From Liminaster sp045576355 (lineage in GTDB: Bacteria > Bacteroidota > Bacteroidia > Bacteroidales > UBA3663), in contig JAZNGG010000003.1 in NCBI GenBank assembly GCA_045576355.1, forward strand, positions 1 to 35,890: 35,890 bases of DNA, read 5' to 3'. A program made the position numbers and the translations under genes. The notes below the pieces were generated by a model. It did no database searches and was not told the DNA's origin. It saw only the letters and a list, made by a program, of their open reading frames with translations. Below are positions 18,397 through 27,252 of the stretch, piece by piece (within the stretch, counting starts at the first letter, position 1; each line of letters starts with the position of its first letter).

Positions 18397-19083
18397 ATGA
18401 TTATCAAAAAAGCAGAATTCATCATTAGCAGTCCAGACTATCATAAATGTCCTTCGGTACATGAGCCGGAATATGCATTCATCGGTCGATCCAACGTGGG
18501 CAAGTCTTCATTAGTCAATATGCTTACCAATAAACATGGTTTAGCCAAAACATCATCTAAACCAGGCAAGACCCTATTGATTAATCATTTTAAGATAAAT
18601 GATGAGTGGTATCTTGTTGACCTTCCAGGATATGGATATGCCAAAATATCCAAATCAGCACAAATAAAATTAAAAAAACTCATCGAGCGCTACATCCTTA
18701 ATAGAAAAGAATTGACTTGTCTTTTCGTGCTGATTGACAGCCGGCATGCGCCGCTCAATTCTGATCTCCAATTCTTACATTTTCTCGGCAGCAATGGGAT
18801 TCCATTCGCTATTATCTTTACGAAAATTGATAAATTATCTGCCAAACAATGGGGTGAAAAACTCAGCGCATACAAAAAACGATTAGAGGAAGATTGGGAA
18901 GAGTTACCTCCAATATTCGCAACCTCATCCAGTAAGTCAATCGGCAAAGATGATATTCTGAATTACATCGAAGAAATCAATGCTTCATTCCAATCACAAG
19001 AACCATCATCCCTTCCGACAAGAGAAGAGGAAGAAAATAATCCTGAAGTAGAATTAGAAGAGGACATAAAAACTGTCGAGTAA
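18397..19083 (+). CDS. engB: Ribosome biogenesis GTPase EngB (YihA/YsxC)
   Basis: 228-residue EngB, a TRAFAC GTPase needed for 50S subunit assembly. All GTP-binding motifs are seen: G1 GRSNVGKSS, G2 TSSKPGKT, G3 DLPGYGYA, G4 FTKIDK and G5 TSSSK. The catalytic domain ends near residue 198; the last 30 residues form an acidic Glu/Pro-rich tail that is an extension beyond the usual length of about 200. It has its own promoter and starts a row of four co-directional genes with short gaps (DUF4494, yggS, tsaE). Confidence 0.95.
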   Translation: MIIKKAEFIISSPDYHKCPSVHEPEYAFIGRSNVGKSSLVNMLTNKHGLAKTSSKPGKTLLINHFKINDEWYLVDLPGYGYAKISKSAQIKLKKLIERYILNRKELTCLFVLIDSRHAPLNSDLQFLHFLGSNGIPFAIIFTKIDKLSAKQWGEKLSAYKKRLEEDWEELPPIFATSSSKSIGKDDILNYIEEINASFQSQEPSSLPTREEEENNPEVELEEDIKTVE

Positions 19084-19129
19084 TAATATATAAGAAGTAA
19101 TTTCAAACATTTTCAAATAAATATAATTT

Positions 19130-19597
19130 ATGGCAATGCACAATTGGTATGAGTGCCGCATCTCTTATGTAAAGACACTTGAAACCGGAAAAAACAAAAA
19201 AGTAACCGAACCCTATCTTGTTGACGCGATTAGTTTCACAGAAGCCGAAAGCCGCATCATCACCGAAATGACCCCTTATATCAGCGGAGAATTTGAAGTA
19301 AGCGCTGTCAAAAAAGAACGTATCAGCGAACTATTTCGTGATCCACTTGATGAAGGAGATATTTGGTATCGATGCAAAGTGATGTTCATCACTCTCGACG
19401 AAAAAAGCGGGATGGAGAAAAAAAGTGCTTCAACAATGTTAGTTCAAGCTAAAGATTTTCAGTCAGCCGTTAAAAATTTAGAAGATGGCATGAAAGGGAC
19501 TATGAGTGACTGGGTTATCCATACCATCACAGAGACACCTCTTTTGGACGTATTTGCTTTTGATGCTTCTGCAACACCTGCTACCGAATCAAATTAA
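19130..19597 (+). CDS. DUF4494 domain protein
   Basis: 155 residues, no signal or membrane segment, probably cytoplasmic. The sequence WYECRISYVKTLETGKNKKVTEPY... with SFTEAESRI and ITLDEKSGMEKK matches what I know of DUF4494, a family confined to Bacteroidota with no known function. Two similar halves, each built round a W-(Y/F)-x-C-(R/K) strand (WYECRISY near residue 6 and WYRCKVMF near 83), suggest an internal duplication. It lies 46 bases after engB and 39 before yggS; adjacency with yggS may point to a linked role. A start at 19136 is also possible. Confidence 0.85.
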   Translation: MAMHNWYECRISYVKTLETGKNKKVTEPYLVDAISFTEAESRIITEMTPYISGEFEVSAVKKERISELFRDPLDEGDIWYRCKVMFITLDEKSGMEKKSASTMLVQAKDFQSAVKNLEDGMKGTMSDWVIHTITETPLLDVFAFDASATPATESN

Positions 19598-19636
19598 CGC
19601 TTCCTCTCTCCCTATAAGACTTAATTAGATTGCTCT

Positions 19637-20320
19637 ATGGGAAACTCTATATCAGAGCATTTAGGATATATTTATTCGACACTACCACAAGATGTAAAAC
19701 TTGTGGCTGTGTCGAAATTTCATCCGCTTGAGGCCTTACAGGAAGCGTACAATTATGGTCAAAGAGATTTCGGTGAAAGCCGGGTTCAAGAACTTGTCAA
19801 TAAACACTCTCAAATGCCATCGGATACCCGATGGCACTTCATTGGGCATCTCCAAACCAACAAAGTTAAATATATTCTCCCATTCATTTATTTGATTCAT
19901 AGCGTTGATAGTATTAAGCTATTGGACGAAATCGAAAAACAAGCAGCTAAAGCAGAACGAATCATAAATGTTCTATTAGAGGTTCATGTGGCACAGGAAG
20001 CATCCAAAAGCGGATTTACCATCAAGGGCTTATTTGACCTATTCGACAATAATCCCAATTTTCTTTTTGCTTATCCGCATATCCGTATAAGAGGATTGAT
20101 GGGAATGGCATCACACACAGAAGATGAGGAACAAATTCAGAAAGAATTCAGAAAGATTTTTTCACTTCATCAGCGACTCATTGCAGGACCTCTAAAAAAC
20201 ATAGAAACTGAAAACTTTAGAATTTTGTCTTTCGGCATGAGCGAAGACTATTTAATCGCCATTAAAGAAGGTGCTAATATGGTACGCATAGGCTCTGCAA
20301 TTTTTGGAGAGCGAGGTTAA
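19637..20320 (+). CDS. YggS/PROSC family pyridoxal-phosphate homeostasis protein
   Basis: 227 residues, the single-domain TIM-barrel PLP-binding family that buffers free pyridoxal phosphate. Visible family motifs: LVAVSKFHP with the PLP lysine near residue 28, DFGESRVQEL, HFIGHLQTNKVKY, the serine/methionine loop GLMGMASH, and the phosphate-binding LSFGMSEDYLIAIKEGANMVRIGSAIFG at the C-terminus. Length is normal. It sits in the engB-DUF4494-yggS-tsaE row and ends 52 bases before the tsaE ATG. Confidence 0.94.
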   Translation: MGNSISEHLGYIYSTLPQDVKLVAVSKFHPLEALQEAYNYGQRDFGESRVQELVNKHSQMPSDTRWHFIGHLQTNKVKYILPFIYLIHSVDSIKLLDEIEKQAAKAERIINVLLEVHVAQEASKSGFTIKGLFDLFDNNPNFLFAYPHIRIRGLMGMASHTEDEEQIQKEFRKIFSLHQRLIAGPLKNIETENFRILSFGMSEDYLIAIKEGANMVRIGSAIFGERG

Positions 20321-20372
20321 TATTAAAGTATTAATCCGGTTAGCAACAACCAATACACACAATATACAGATT

Positions 20373-20789
20373 ATGAAAATAATAATACCTAATACAGATT
20401 CATTAACAACTGCCGCTCAAAAATTCATCTCTGCTATGGATCAATCCACCGTTTTTGCTTTTTATGGAGATATGGGAGCCGGTAAAACGACATTGATAAA
20501 AGCTATTTGCGAACAATTGGGAGTAGAAGATACTATCAATTCTCCTACTTTCGCCATTGTAAACGAATATAGATCAAATACATCATCAGAACTCATTTAT
20601 CACTTCGATTGCTACCGCATCAAAGAGATAGAAGAAGCATTAGACTTCGGCTTTGAAGATTATATGGAAAGCGGTGCCCTATGTTTTATCGAATGGCCAC
20701 AAAATGTCGAAGTACTTTTACCAGAAGATACCGTCAAAGTGTATATTCATGTAAACGAAGATGACAGCCGTATTGTAGAGTTACAATAA
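20373..20789 (+). CDS. tsaE: tRNA threonylcarbamoyladenosine ATPase TsaE
   Basis: 138-residue ATPase that works with TsaB and TsaD to make the t6A modification at position 37 of ANN-decoding tRNAs. Motifs: Walker A GDMGAGKTTLIKAI, NSPTFAIVNEY, HFDCYRI and FIEWPQN. ATG 20373 gives the standard length; a TTG at 20304 would overlap yggS and add 23 residues without family similarity. The gene converges with the MFS gene on the other strand across 31 bases. Confidence 0.94.
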   Translation: MKIIIPNTDSLTTAAQKFISAMDQSTVFAFYGDMGAGKTTLIKAICEQLGVEDTINSPTFAIVNEYRSNTSSELIYHFDCYRIKEIEEALDFGFEDYMESGALCFIEWPQNVEVLLPEDTVKVYIHVNEDDSRIVELQ

Positions 20790-20820
20790 AACCAATAGTA
20801 ATAAAAAAGGACTATTTGTG

Positions 20821-22065
20821 TCATTTACGGATGCGATATCCATAAATTCCATAAACAAAAATAGCGATAAAACAAGGAAGACAAATCCAATAGGATGCTT
20901 GATTACTCCCCAATGTTGATAGTCCTTGCTCCAAGGCGGAGTTCTTGAAATAATCATTCATCCACCCAAAAATAGTTGGAACAACAGCACCCCCTGCAAT
21001 AGACATGGTTAGCAGAGAAGCCCCTTGTCCCGAAAAGCGGCCCAAATCAGCCATAGCTAAAGGCCATAATGCCGGCCACATCAATGAACAACCTATCGCT
21101 AACATAGAGATGCAATAAATAGAGATTTCACCGGGCAAAAGAGGAACCAGTACAGCTCCTACTATAGCAACCGCCGAACAAATCTTCAAAGCCATTGCCT
21201 GACTCATATAACGAGGGATTAGACAGACACCACAAACATAACCTATAACCATACCGACAGGAGCAATCCAGGCATAACGATCCGGAGTATCTAACCCTAA
21301 ATTGGTCGCATAGTCCACCAATGTACTTAAAGATATCGTTTCCACTCCCACGTATAAAAACAGAGTAAGTGCCCCAAGCCAAAGATGAGGGAAATCCCAT
21401 ATAGTTTTTTTATCATTAGCATAGTCACTTTCAGGAATAACGATCTCCTGTTGTGTCTCCCCAGAGGAGATAATATCCGGCAAAGGAATCGCAAAACAGA
21501 TAATGGCCAGACAAAGGCAAATTCCTATTAAAACAATAAAAGGAAGATACAAATCCGCAGGTTTAAAACAGACAACCTCCTTCCCTACTAACCAAACCAA
21601 AAACAATCCCGGCAAGGGCCATGCCAATTTATTACAGATACCCATCACCGAAATACGGCGGGCTGCACTCTCTATCGGACCTAAAATTGTGACATACGGA
21701 TTGATACTGGACTGCAAGCATGTATTAGCAGAGCCAGAAACAAAAGCTGCTAATAAAAACAACGGGAAATTCACACATTTTGCAGCCATGTAATATAAAG
21801 CAAACGAAACAGCAAACAAACCAAAAGAGAGGGACATCGTCCGCTTATAGCCAATATGGGTTATTATCTTCTGCACCCAAGAACTAAATAATAAGAATGG
21901 GAGAAAAGAAGCTGCAACGACCCAATATGATTGGAAAGAAGTCACATGAAGTTCACTTTGGAGCACCGGTATCAACATCGGATTAAGTCCAAAAGCGAAA
22001 CCACAGGTAAAGAACATCATGCCTATAAAAGAGAGAGGCATGAAAAGAGATAGAGGCTGTTTCAT
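20821..22065 (-). CDS. Sugar MFS transporter, FucP/GluP-like
   Basis: 414 residues with twelve predicted membrane helices; the signature CLQSSINPYVTILGP near residue 115 places it in the fucose/glucose-galactose:H+ symporter group (FHS) of the MFS. It should import a hexose or deoxyhexose; the exact sugar cannot be told. It follows the PHP phosphatase gene on the same strand after 71 bases and may share its promoter. No catabolic gene adjoins it on that strand. Confidence 0.85.
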   Translation of the reverse strand: MKQPLSLFMPLSFIGMMFFTCGFAFGLNPMLIPVLQSELHVTSFQSYWVVAASFLPFLLFSSWVQKIITHIGYKRTMSLSFGLFAVSFALYYMAAKCVNFPLFLLAAFVSGSANTCLQSSINPYVTILGPIESAARRISVMGICNKLAWPLPGLFLVWLVGKEVVCFKPADLYLPFIVLIGICLCLAIICFAIPLPDIISSGETQQEIVIPESDYANDKKTIWDFPHLWLGALTLFLYVGVETISLSTLVDYATNLGLDTPDRYAWIAPVGMVIGYVCGVCLIPRYMSQAMALKICSAVAIVGAVLVPLLPGEISIYCISMLAIGCSLMWPALWPLAMADLGRFSGQGASLLTMSIAGGAVVPTIFGWMNDYFKNSALEQGLSTLGSNQASYWICLPCFIAIFVYGIYGYRIRK

Positions 22066-22136
22066 ATGAAGCTATTTATATATAACCCAATTAGAAGAAC
22101 GTTTAAAGGGCGTAAAAATACCCTTCACTTATATAA

Positions 22137-22901
22137 TCAATTATCCATATCGTCATTACGCGCACAATCTTCCAATTGAGACTTGATCGCAGCATATTCT
22201 TTCGAACGCAAAAAAGACTCCAACGTTCTGACGTATGTATGATTGTGTAAATCTGTTGCCAGAAAATTCACATACCCTTCCTCCAGCAACCAATATGCCA
22301 TTTTTTTAGCAACAGACCCATAATACCCGGCGAAGGAGAGTAGATTACATTGAAAATCCACCTGCGTATCCTGTAGGCGATGATAATGAATTCCCTTTCT
22401 GCCGGCATAATAAAGATAACGTTCGGGATGTGCCAATATCGGATAATAGCCTTTGCTTTGCAATTTATAGATTAAGTTTTCAATGCCATGAGTAGGGTGT
22501 GCAAAAGAGTTCTCTATAAGGATATAGCGATCATATAAAGGACGAAGACGACACTCGGCAGAACCAAATTCGCCTGCCTCTAACATCAATAAGAAACGCT
22601 CATCCAAACGATATTCATAAGAATAAGACAACGAAAGATTCACCCCATTACTTTTCGCTTTCTCCTTAAGTTCGTTAAATATAGGATCAATAATCCCGTC
22701 ATTATTTTCAAACCGTCCTTCGATACTATGTGGGGTCAAAATCACCTCTTCTGCCCCAAATTGGGCAAGGGCATGCAGATAAGCCACCGAATCCTCCATG
22801 TGAGCCGCCCCATCATCGACACCGGGTATGATGTGACAATGTATCTCGCGTTTATATGGCAAAGGGAGCAATTCCCTCTTTTTAAAAAAGAAATCAAACA
22901 T
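22137..22901 (-). CDS. CpsB/CapC-family PHP tyrosine phosphatase
   Basis: 254 residues of the polymerase-and-histidinol-phosphatase (PHP) fold. Metal-binding motifs are EIHCHIIPGVDDGA (about residue 19), TPHS, HPERY and ATDLHNH. CpsB/CapC/YwqE-type proteins dephosphorylate tyrosine kinases that control capsule or exopolysaccharide chain length. No polysaccharide biosynthesis gene or tyrosine kinase is next to it, so the partner is elsewhere. It is the first gene of a two-gene minus-strand unit; a TACCTTTG -7 element lies 33 bases upstream. Confidence 0.9.
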   Translation of the reverse strand: MFDFFFKKRELLPLPYKREIHCHIIPGVDDGAAHMEDSVAYLHALAQFGAEEVILTPHSIEGRFENNDGIIDPIFNELKEKAKSNGVNLSLSYSYEYRLDERFLLMLEAGEFGSAECRLRPLYDRYILIENSFAHPTHGIENLIYKLQSKGYYPILAHPERYLYYAGRKGIHYHRLQDTQVDFQCNLLSFAGYYGSVAKKMAYWLLEEGYVNFLATDLHNHTYVRTLESFLRSKEYAAIKSQLEDCARNDDMDN

Positions 22902-22933
22902 GATTGTTGTTGGTAGTTAAATTTTAAGTGGTA

Positions 22934-22941
22934 CAAAGGTA
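22934..22941 (-). promoter_or_regulatory. Candidate -7 element for the PHP phosphatase gene
   Basis: Minus-strand TACCTTTG fits TAnnTTTG. A TTG is found 17 bases upstream, shorter than the usual 19-21. Confidence 0.55.
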
Positions 22942-23077
22942 CGATATTTATGTGGCTACAACAGTTTTTCAAGACATTTTTTCTGAAATAATCGTAATTT
23001 TCCACTAAAAAAGCGGAAATCTATAACTTAAATAGAAAAAAACAGGTCTCAGAAGATGATAAGAAAAAAGAAGTGCG

Positions 23078-23085
23078 TATCTTTG
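23078..23085 (+). promoter_or_regulatory. Candidate -7 element for the arabinose module
   Basis: TATCTTTG fits TAnnTTTG; predicted start near 23092 leaves a leader of about 58 bases before the mutarotase ATG. The -33 region lacks TTTG, as expected if an activator or repressor governs it. No regulator gene is in the window. Confidence 0.55.
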
Positions 23086-23149
23086 TACGCAGTTTTTATG
23101 AGAGGATAATAAGCTCTCTCACTACTTTAAAACCTAATACATAATCTAT

Positions 23150-24301
23150 ATGACATCAACTAACAAGATTCTCCTCACAGCAGGGACAATTTTAGGATGC
23201 TCTTTGGTTTTGGCCTCTTGTTCAAGCCAGCCAAAGACCCAACTTACTAAATCAGGTTTAAACCCTGAAAAGTTTGAAACAACTATTGATGGCAAGCAAA
23301 CAGCCCTTTACACACTTACCAACGATAATGGCATGGAGGTTTGTGTTACAAACTTTGGTGGACGCATTGTCTCAATTATGACCCCAGATCGCAATGGAGA
23401 GTTACGAGATGTTGTACTCGGATTTGACAAGATCGAAGATTATATCAATATTCCCTCTGACTTTGGTGCTTCCATCGGTCGCTATGCCAATCGCATCGGC
23501 TCTGCCCAATTCGTTTTGAATGGGGATACCATCAAACTGCCGGAAAACAATTTCGGTCATTGTTTACATGGGGGACCGACAGGGTGGCAATATCAAGTAT
23601 ATGCTGCCGAACAGACTGCCCCTAACACCATTAAGCTATCTTTAGAGTCTCCCGATGGAGACAACAACTTCCCTGGCAATGTAAAAGCAACTGTCACTTA
23701 CACTTTGACAGACCAGAATGCTATTGACATTGCCTATACAGCCACTACAGATAAGCCTACGGTGGTCAATATGACCAACCACTCCTACTTCAACCTTGGT
23801 GGAGATCCCAACAAATGCATCTGTAAAGATTCTCTTTGGGTCAAAGCAGCAACCTTTACACCGGTTGACTCTACATACATGACCACTGGCGAAATCGCCC
23901 CTGTAGCAGGAACTGCCTTTGACTTCAACGCAACTAAAATGATTGGTCAAGACATCAATGCAGACGAAGAACAGATCAAGAATGGCAATGGTTATGACCA
24001 CAATTGGGTACTTGATAACCAACGCGACATCAACATCCCGGTAGTTATCTTAAAAAGCCCCGAAAGCGGTATTTCTTTAACAGTCTTTACAGACGAACCC
24101 GGCATCCAGGTCTATACAGGCAACTTCTTGGATGGCACCGTAACAGGCAAACATGGCATTGTCTATAACCAACGGACAGGCATTTGTCTTGAGACTCAAA
24201 AGTATCCTGACACACCTAACAAACCAGAATGGCCCTCCGCTGTTTTAAATCCGGGAGAGACCTACACCAGCCGTTGCATTTTCCAATTCGGGACATTCTA
24301 A
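23150..24301 (+). CDS. galM: Aldose 1-epimerase (mutarotase), lipoprotein
   Basis: 383 residues. A lipoprotein signal with lipobox LASC (Cys24) places it in the periplasm or on the outer membrane. The galactose-mutarotase fold follows: FGGRIVSIMTPD, GASIGRYANRIG, NNFGHCLHGG with the catalytic His, NMTNHSYFNLGG with the second His, and VYTGNFLDG. It interconverts alpha and beta anomers of aldoses. As first gene of the arabinose module it probably prepares L-arabinose for the symporter or isomerase. Extracytoplasmic GalM is common in Bacteroidota sugar loci. Confidence 0.93.
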   Translation: MTSTNKILLTAGTILGCSLVLASCSSQPKTQLTKSGLNPEKFETTIDGKQTALYTLTNDNGMEVCVTNFGGRIVSIMTPDRNGELRDVVLGFDKIEDYINIPSDFGASIGRYANRIGSAQFVLNGDTIKLPENNFGHCLHGGPTGWQYQVYAAEQTAPNTIKLSLESPDGDNNFPGNVKATVTYTLTDQNAIDIAYTATTDKPTVVNMTNHSYFNLGGDPNKCICKDSLWVKAATFTPVDSTYMTTGEIAPVAGTAFDFNATKMIGQDINADEEQIKNGNGYDHNWVLDNQRDINIPVVILKSPESGISLTVFTDEPGIQVYTGNFLDGTVTGKHGIVYNQRTGICLETQKYPDTPNKPEWPSAVLNPGETYTSRCIFQFGTF

Positions 24302-24310
24302 GGGTGGTCT

Positions 24311-24344
24311 TGAGATCATAGGGCAAAACATTTTGCCAATCTCA
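24311..24344 (+). other. Hairpin between galM and the symporter gene
   Basis: TGAGAT (24311-24316) and GGCAAAA (24322-24328) pair with TTTTGCC (24331-24337) and ATCTCA (24339-24344). No T-run follows. It is likely an intercistronic RNA hairpin setting relative expression rather than a full terminator. Confidence 0.5.
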
Positions 24345-24402
24345 TCTCATCCCACTTAGTTTCAGACAACATAATCAAACTAATAAACAATAAAAAAAAT
24401 CA

Positions 24403-26343
24403 ATGGAACAACTAATCAATGATTTGAAAGGCAATGGTTTTGAGTTGATCGACTACTTGGTCGTTGCAGCTTACATTGTCCTCCTTGTCGGCATGGGTAT
24501 CTTCCTGTCGCGCGGAAAAAAGGGAGAGGAAAAATCTTCCACAGACTACTTCCTCGCCGGTAACACCTTAACATGGTGGGCTGTCGGTGCATCACTGATC
24601 GCAGCCAACATTTCGGCAGAGCAATTTATCGGTATGTCCGGCTCCGCTTATGTGTCAGGTATTGCTATGGCTGCCTATGAGTTGATGGCAGCAGCGACAC
24701 TGATTGTAGTGGGCAAATTCCTTTTGCCTCTCATGATCGAAAAGAAAATCTTTACCATCCCTCAGTTCCTCCGCGAGCGTTATAATTGGGGTGTTGGTCT
24801 TTCTTTTTCCATCTTCTGGCTCTTCCTTTATGTGTTTATCAACCTTACCTCTGTGGCATGGTTGGGCGCGTTGGCGATCAAGCAGATTTTAGGTCTCTCC
24901 GCCGTTCCGGGCATGTTCCTCGGCATGGAGGTAGATATGACCTTGTTAGTCATCATTCTTCTTCTTTTCTTGATTGCCGGTGTTTACTCCATTTATGGCG
25001 GTCTCGCCTCTGTGGCATGGACAGACGTTATGCAGGTTACCTTCCTTGTGGGAGGTGGTTTGATCACTGCCTATGCAGCATTGGCAGTCATTGCTCCGCA
25101 CATCGGATGTGACGGTGCCATGGGTGCGCTTGGCAAGATCTATACCGAACTCATTGCAGATCCTAACGACAAGCACTTCAATTTGGTCGTTCCTCGCAAT
25201 CCTGAGCAATACTCCACCATTACTTCTGATCCCTATTTTGACATCCCGGGCATCGTAGTTATCGTTGGTGCGCTTTGGTTGACCAACCTCGGTTATTGGG
25301 GCTTCAACCAATACATCATCCAGAAGGGTCTTGCTGCTAAATCTCTTTCTGAAGCAAAGAAAGGTATGATCTTTGCAGCCTTCTTAAAGATTTTGATTCC
25401 TTTCATCGTTTGTATCCCCGGTGTTTGTGCTTTCTACATTATGAACAACCCCGAGTGTTCCGGTCTTCGTGAGACATTGCAAGGTTCGCTCAACAGACCG
25501 GACGATGCTTATCCTTACCTCATCCGAAACTTTACCCCGGTTGTGGTTAAGGGTCTTTCATTTGCTGCACTCGCTGCTGCCGTGATCTCATCTTTGGCAT
25601 CCATGTTCAACTCCACCTCTACCATCTTCACCATGGACATCTACAAGCAGTTTATCAACAAACAGGCTTCTGAAAAAAAATTGGTGAACGTTGGTCGTTT
25701 GACATCAGTCGTAGCCCTTGTTTTGGCACTTTTGGCTGTCTATCCGATTATGGGTGGTGCTGATCAGGCATTCCAGATTATCCAGGAATATTCAGGCTTC
25801 GTATATCCCGGCATCGTAGTAATCTTCGGTTTAGGCTTGCTTTGGAAACGTGCTTCCGGCATGGCAGCTGTCGCTGCTGCCCTTGGCACCTTCGTCTTCT
25901 CTATCTTGTTTAAGTTCTTACTCCCTGACGTACCGTTCCTCCTCCGCATGGGATATGTGTTCGTTTGCCTTGTAATCCTCTTCTTCGGACTCTCTTTCTG
26001 GAATAAGAACGTAAAAGAGGCAGACAAACTCGATGAGCATACTGTTAAGACACAGTTGAAGTGGGCCAATATTCTTTTGGTATTATCCCTCATTTGCCTC
26101 GTTGTCGGTATTGTTGCCATGTTTAACGAGACACTTCGCAACTATGGTTTCGAGGCTCTCTTCTTCCTCGCTGTGATGCTCTTCATACTGAATGTTTATC
26201 TCCGTTCCAATGCGAAAGATAAAGTTCAAGACTTCAATGCTGTGGGTATAGACATTGCCATCTTCCGCACCGACAAGGCATTCAATCTTGGTGCCCTTGG
26301 CGTAATCATCATCTTGGTTATCCTCTATATTGCATTGTGGTAA
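24403..26343 (+). CDS. Sodium:solute symporter (SSS family), probable L-arabinose importer
   Basis: 646 residues with about fourteen membrane helices, the size of the SGLT-like branch of the sodium/solute symporter family. Visible family features: DYFLAGNTLTWWAVGASLIAANISAEQFIG, GFNQYIIQKGLAAKS and the signature AALAAAVISSLASMFNSTSTIFTMDIY with the sodium-site serines. A long charged loop separates the last helices. Position directly between mutarotase and araD suggests L-arabinose as substrate; the sequence alone would also allow galactose or xylose. Codon use is biased to C-ending codons, which suggests high expression. Confidence 0.88.
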   Translation: MEQLINDLKGNGFELIDYLVVAAYIVLLVGMGIFLSRGKKGEEKSSTDYFLAGNTLTWWAVGASLIAANISAEQFIGMSGSAYVSGIAMAAYELMAAATLIVVGKFLLPLMIEKKIFTIPQFLRERYNWGVGLSFSIFWLFLYVFINLTSVAWLGALAIKQILGLSAVPGMFLGMEVDMTLLVIILLLFLIAGVYSIYGGLASVAWTDVMQVTFLVGGGLITAYAALAVIAPHIGCDGAMGALGKIYTELIADPNDKHFNLVVPRNPEQYSTITSDPYFDIPGIVVIVGALWLTNLGYWGFNQYIIQKGLAAKSLSEAKKGMIFAAFLKILIPFIVCIPGVCAFYIMNNPECSGLRETLQGSLNRPDDAYPYLIRNFTPVVVKGLSFAALAAAVISSLASMFNSTSTIFTMDIYKQFINKQASEKKLVNVGRLTSVVALVLALLAVYPIMGGADQAFQIIQEYSGFVYPGIVVIFGLGLLWKRASGMAAVAAALGTFVFSILFKFLLPDVPFLLRMGYVFVCLVILFFGLSFWNKNVKEADKLDEHTVKTQLKWANILLVLSLICLVVGIVAMFNETLRNYGFEALFFLAVMLFILNVYLRSNAKDKVQDFNAVGIDIAIFRTDKAFNLGALGVIIILVILYIALW

Positions 26344-26357
26344 CAACAACGACATAC

Positions 26358-26379
26358 GGTGACGTATAACAACGTCACC
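26358..26379 (+). other. Short hairpin after the symporter gene
   Basis: GGTGACGT (26358-26365) pairs perfectly with ACGTCACC (26372-26379) around a 6-base loop, 15 bases after the stop codon; only a weak T-rich tail (ATTCTTTG) follows, so termination would be partial at most. Confidence 0.55.
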
Positions 26380-26386
26380 ATTCTTT

Positions 26387-26451
26387 GACAAAATTACTAA
26401 TTATGCTTTCCATCTCTACCTTAGTCGGGGAAGTATAATTAGTAATTTGTC
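26387..26451 (+). other. Long AT-rich hairpin upstream of araD
   Basis: AAATTACTAATTAT (26391-26404) is the exact reverse complement of 26435-26448; GAC/GTC ends extend the stem past a one-base bulge and an inner CTTTCC/GGGGAAG pair adds more. It ends 64 bases before the araD ATG. It may be an RNA control element or an operator-like DNA palindrome. Confidence 0.6.
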
Positions 26452-26515
26452 TTTAAAACACCTTATTTTATCTCATCGTGGTTATCGTGATACCCATTCT
26501 AAAACAATCCCAAAT

Positions 26516-27208
26516 ATGTTAGAAACACTCAAAGAGCAAGTATTCCAAGCCAATCTTGATCTCGTTAGACAAGGGCTTGTCATCTTCACCTGGGGCAATG
26601 TTTCAGGCATCGATCGCGAGCAAGGTCTCGTCGTTATCAAGCCCAGTGGAGTCAGCTATGACGATATGAAAGCATCAGACATGGTCGTAGTCGATCTCAA
26701 CACAGGAGCAGTCGTAGAGGGAGATCTTAACCCCTCATCTGACACTCCCACACACTTAGTGCTTTACCGGGCGTTCCCCAACATTTCAGGTGTAGTTCAC
26801 ACCCACTCCACCTATGCCACAGCATGGGCACAAGCCGGAAAAGACATTCCCAACATCGGCACCACACATGCTGATTACTTCTATAAAGGGATCCCCTGCA
26901 CCGCAGATATGACCGAAGCCGAAGTAACCGGTGAATACGAATTGGAGACCGGAAACGTAATCGTTAAACGTTTTGAGGGGATCAACCCCGATCACACCCC
27001 CGGTGTGCTGGTTAAAAATCATGGACCCTTCTCTTGGGGCACCAGTCCTGCCAACGCTGTTTACAATGCAAAAGTGATGGAGCAATGTGCTAAAATGGCA
27101 TTCATCTCCTACATGATCAACCCCGAGACCACCATGAATCCGCACCTCATCGAAAAGCACTACATGCGCAAGCATGGTCCTAATGCCTATTACGGACAAA
27201 AGAAATAA
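26516..27208 (+). CDS. araD: L-ribulose-5-phosphate 4-epimerase
   Basis: 230-residue class II aldolase-fold epimerase that converts L-ribulose-5-phosphate to D-xylulose-5-phosphate, the last step of L-arabinose entry into the pentose phosphate pathway. Motifs: TWGNVSGIDRE, KPSGVSYDDM, SSDTPTHL, VHTHSTYATAWAQ with zinc-binding histidines, GTTHADYF and KNHGPFSWG. ATG 26516 is chosen because the family starts MLExLKxQV; the longer TTG-start frame from 26447 runs back into the upstream hairpin. It lies 44 bases before araA. Confidence 0.96.
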   Translation: MLETLKEQVFQANLDLVRQGLVIFTWGNVSGIDREQGLVVIKPSGVSYDDMKASDMVVVDLNTGAVVEGDLNPSSDTPTHLVLYRAFPNISGVVHTHSTYATAWAQAGKDIPNIGTTHADYFYKGIPCTADMTEAEVTGEYELETGNVIVKRFEGINPDHTPGVLVKNHGPFSWGTSPANAVYNAKVMEQCAKMAFISYMINPETTMNPHLIEKHYMRKHGPNAYYGQKK

Positions 27209-27252
27209 TTATTTACTAACATACACACAACTCAAAAAACCTTTTAATCATT

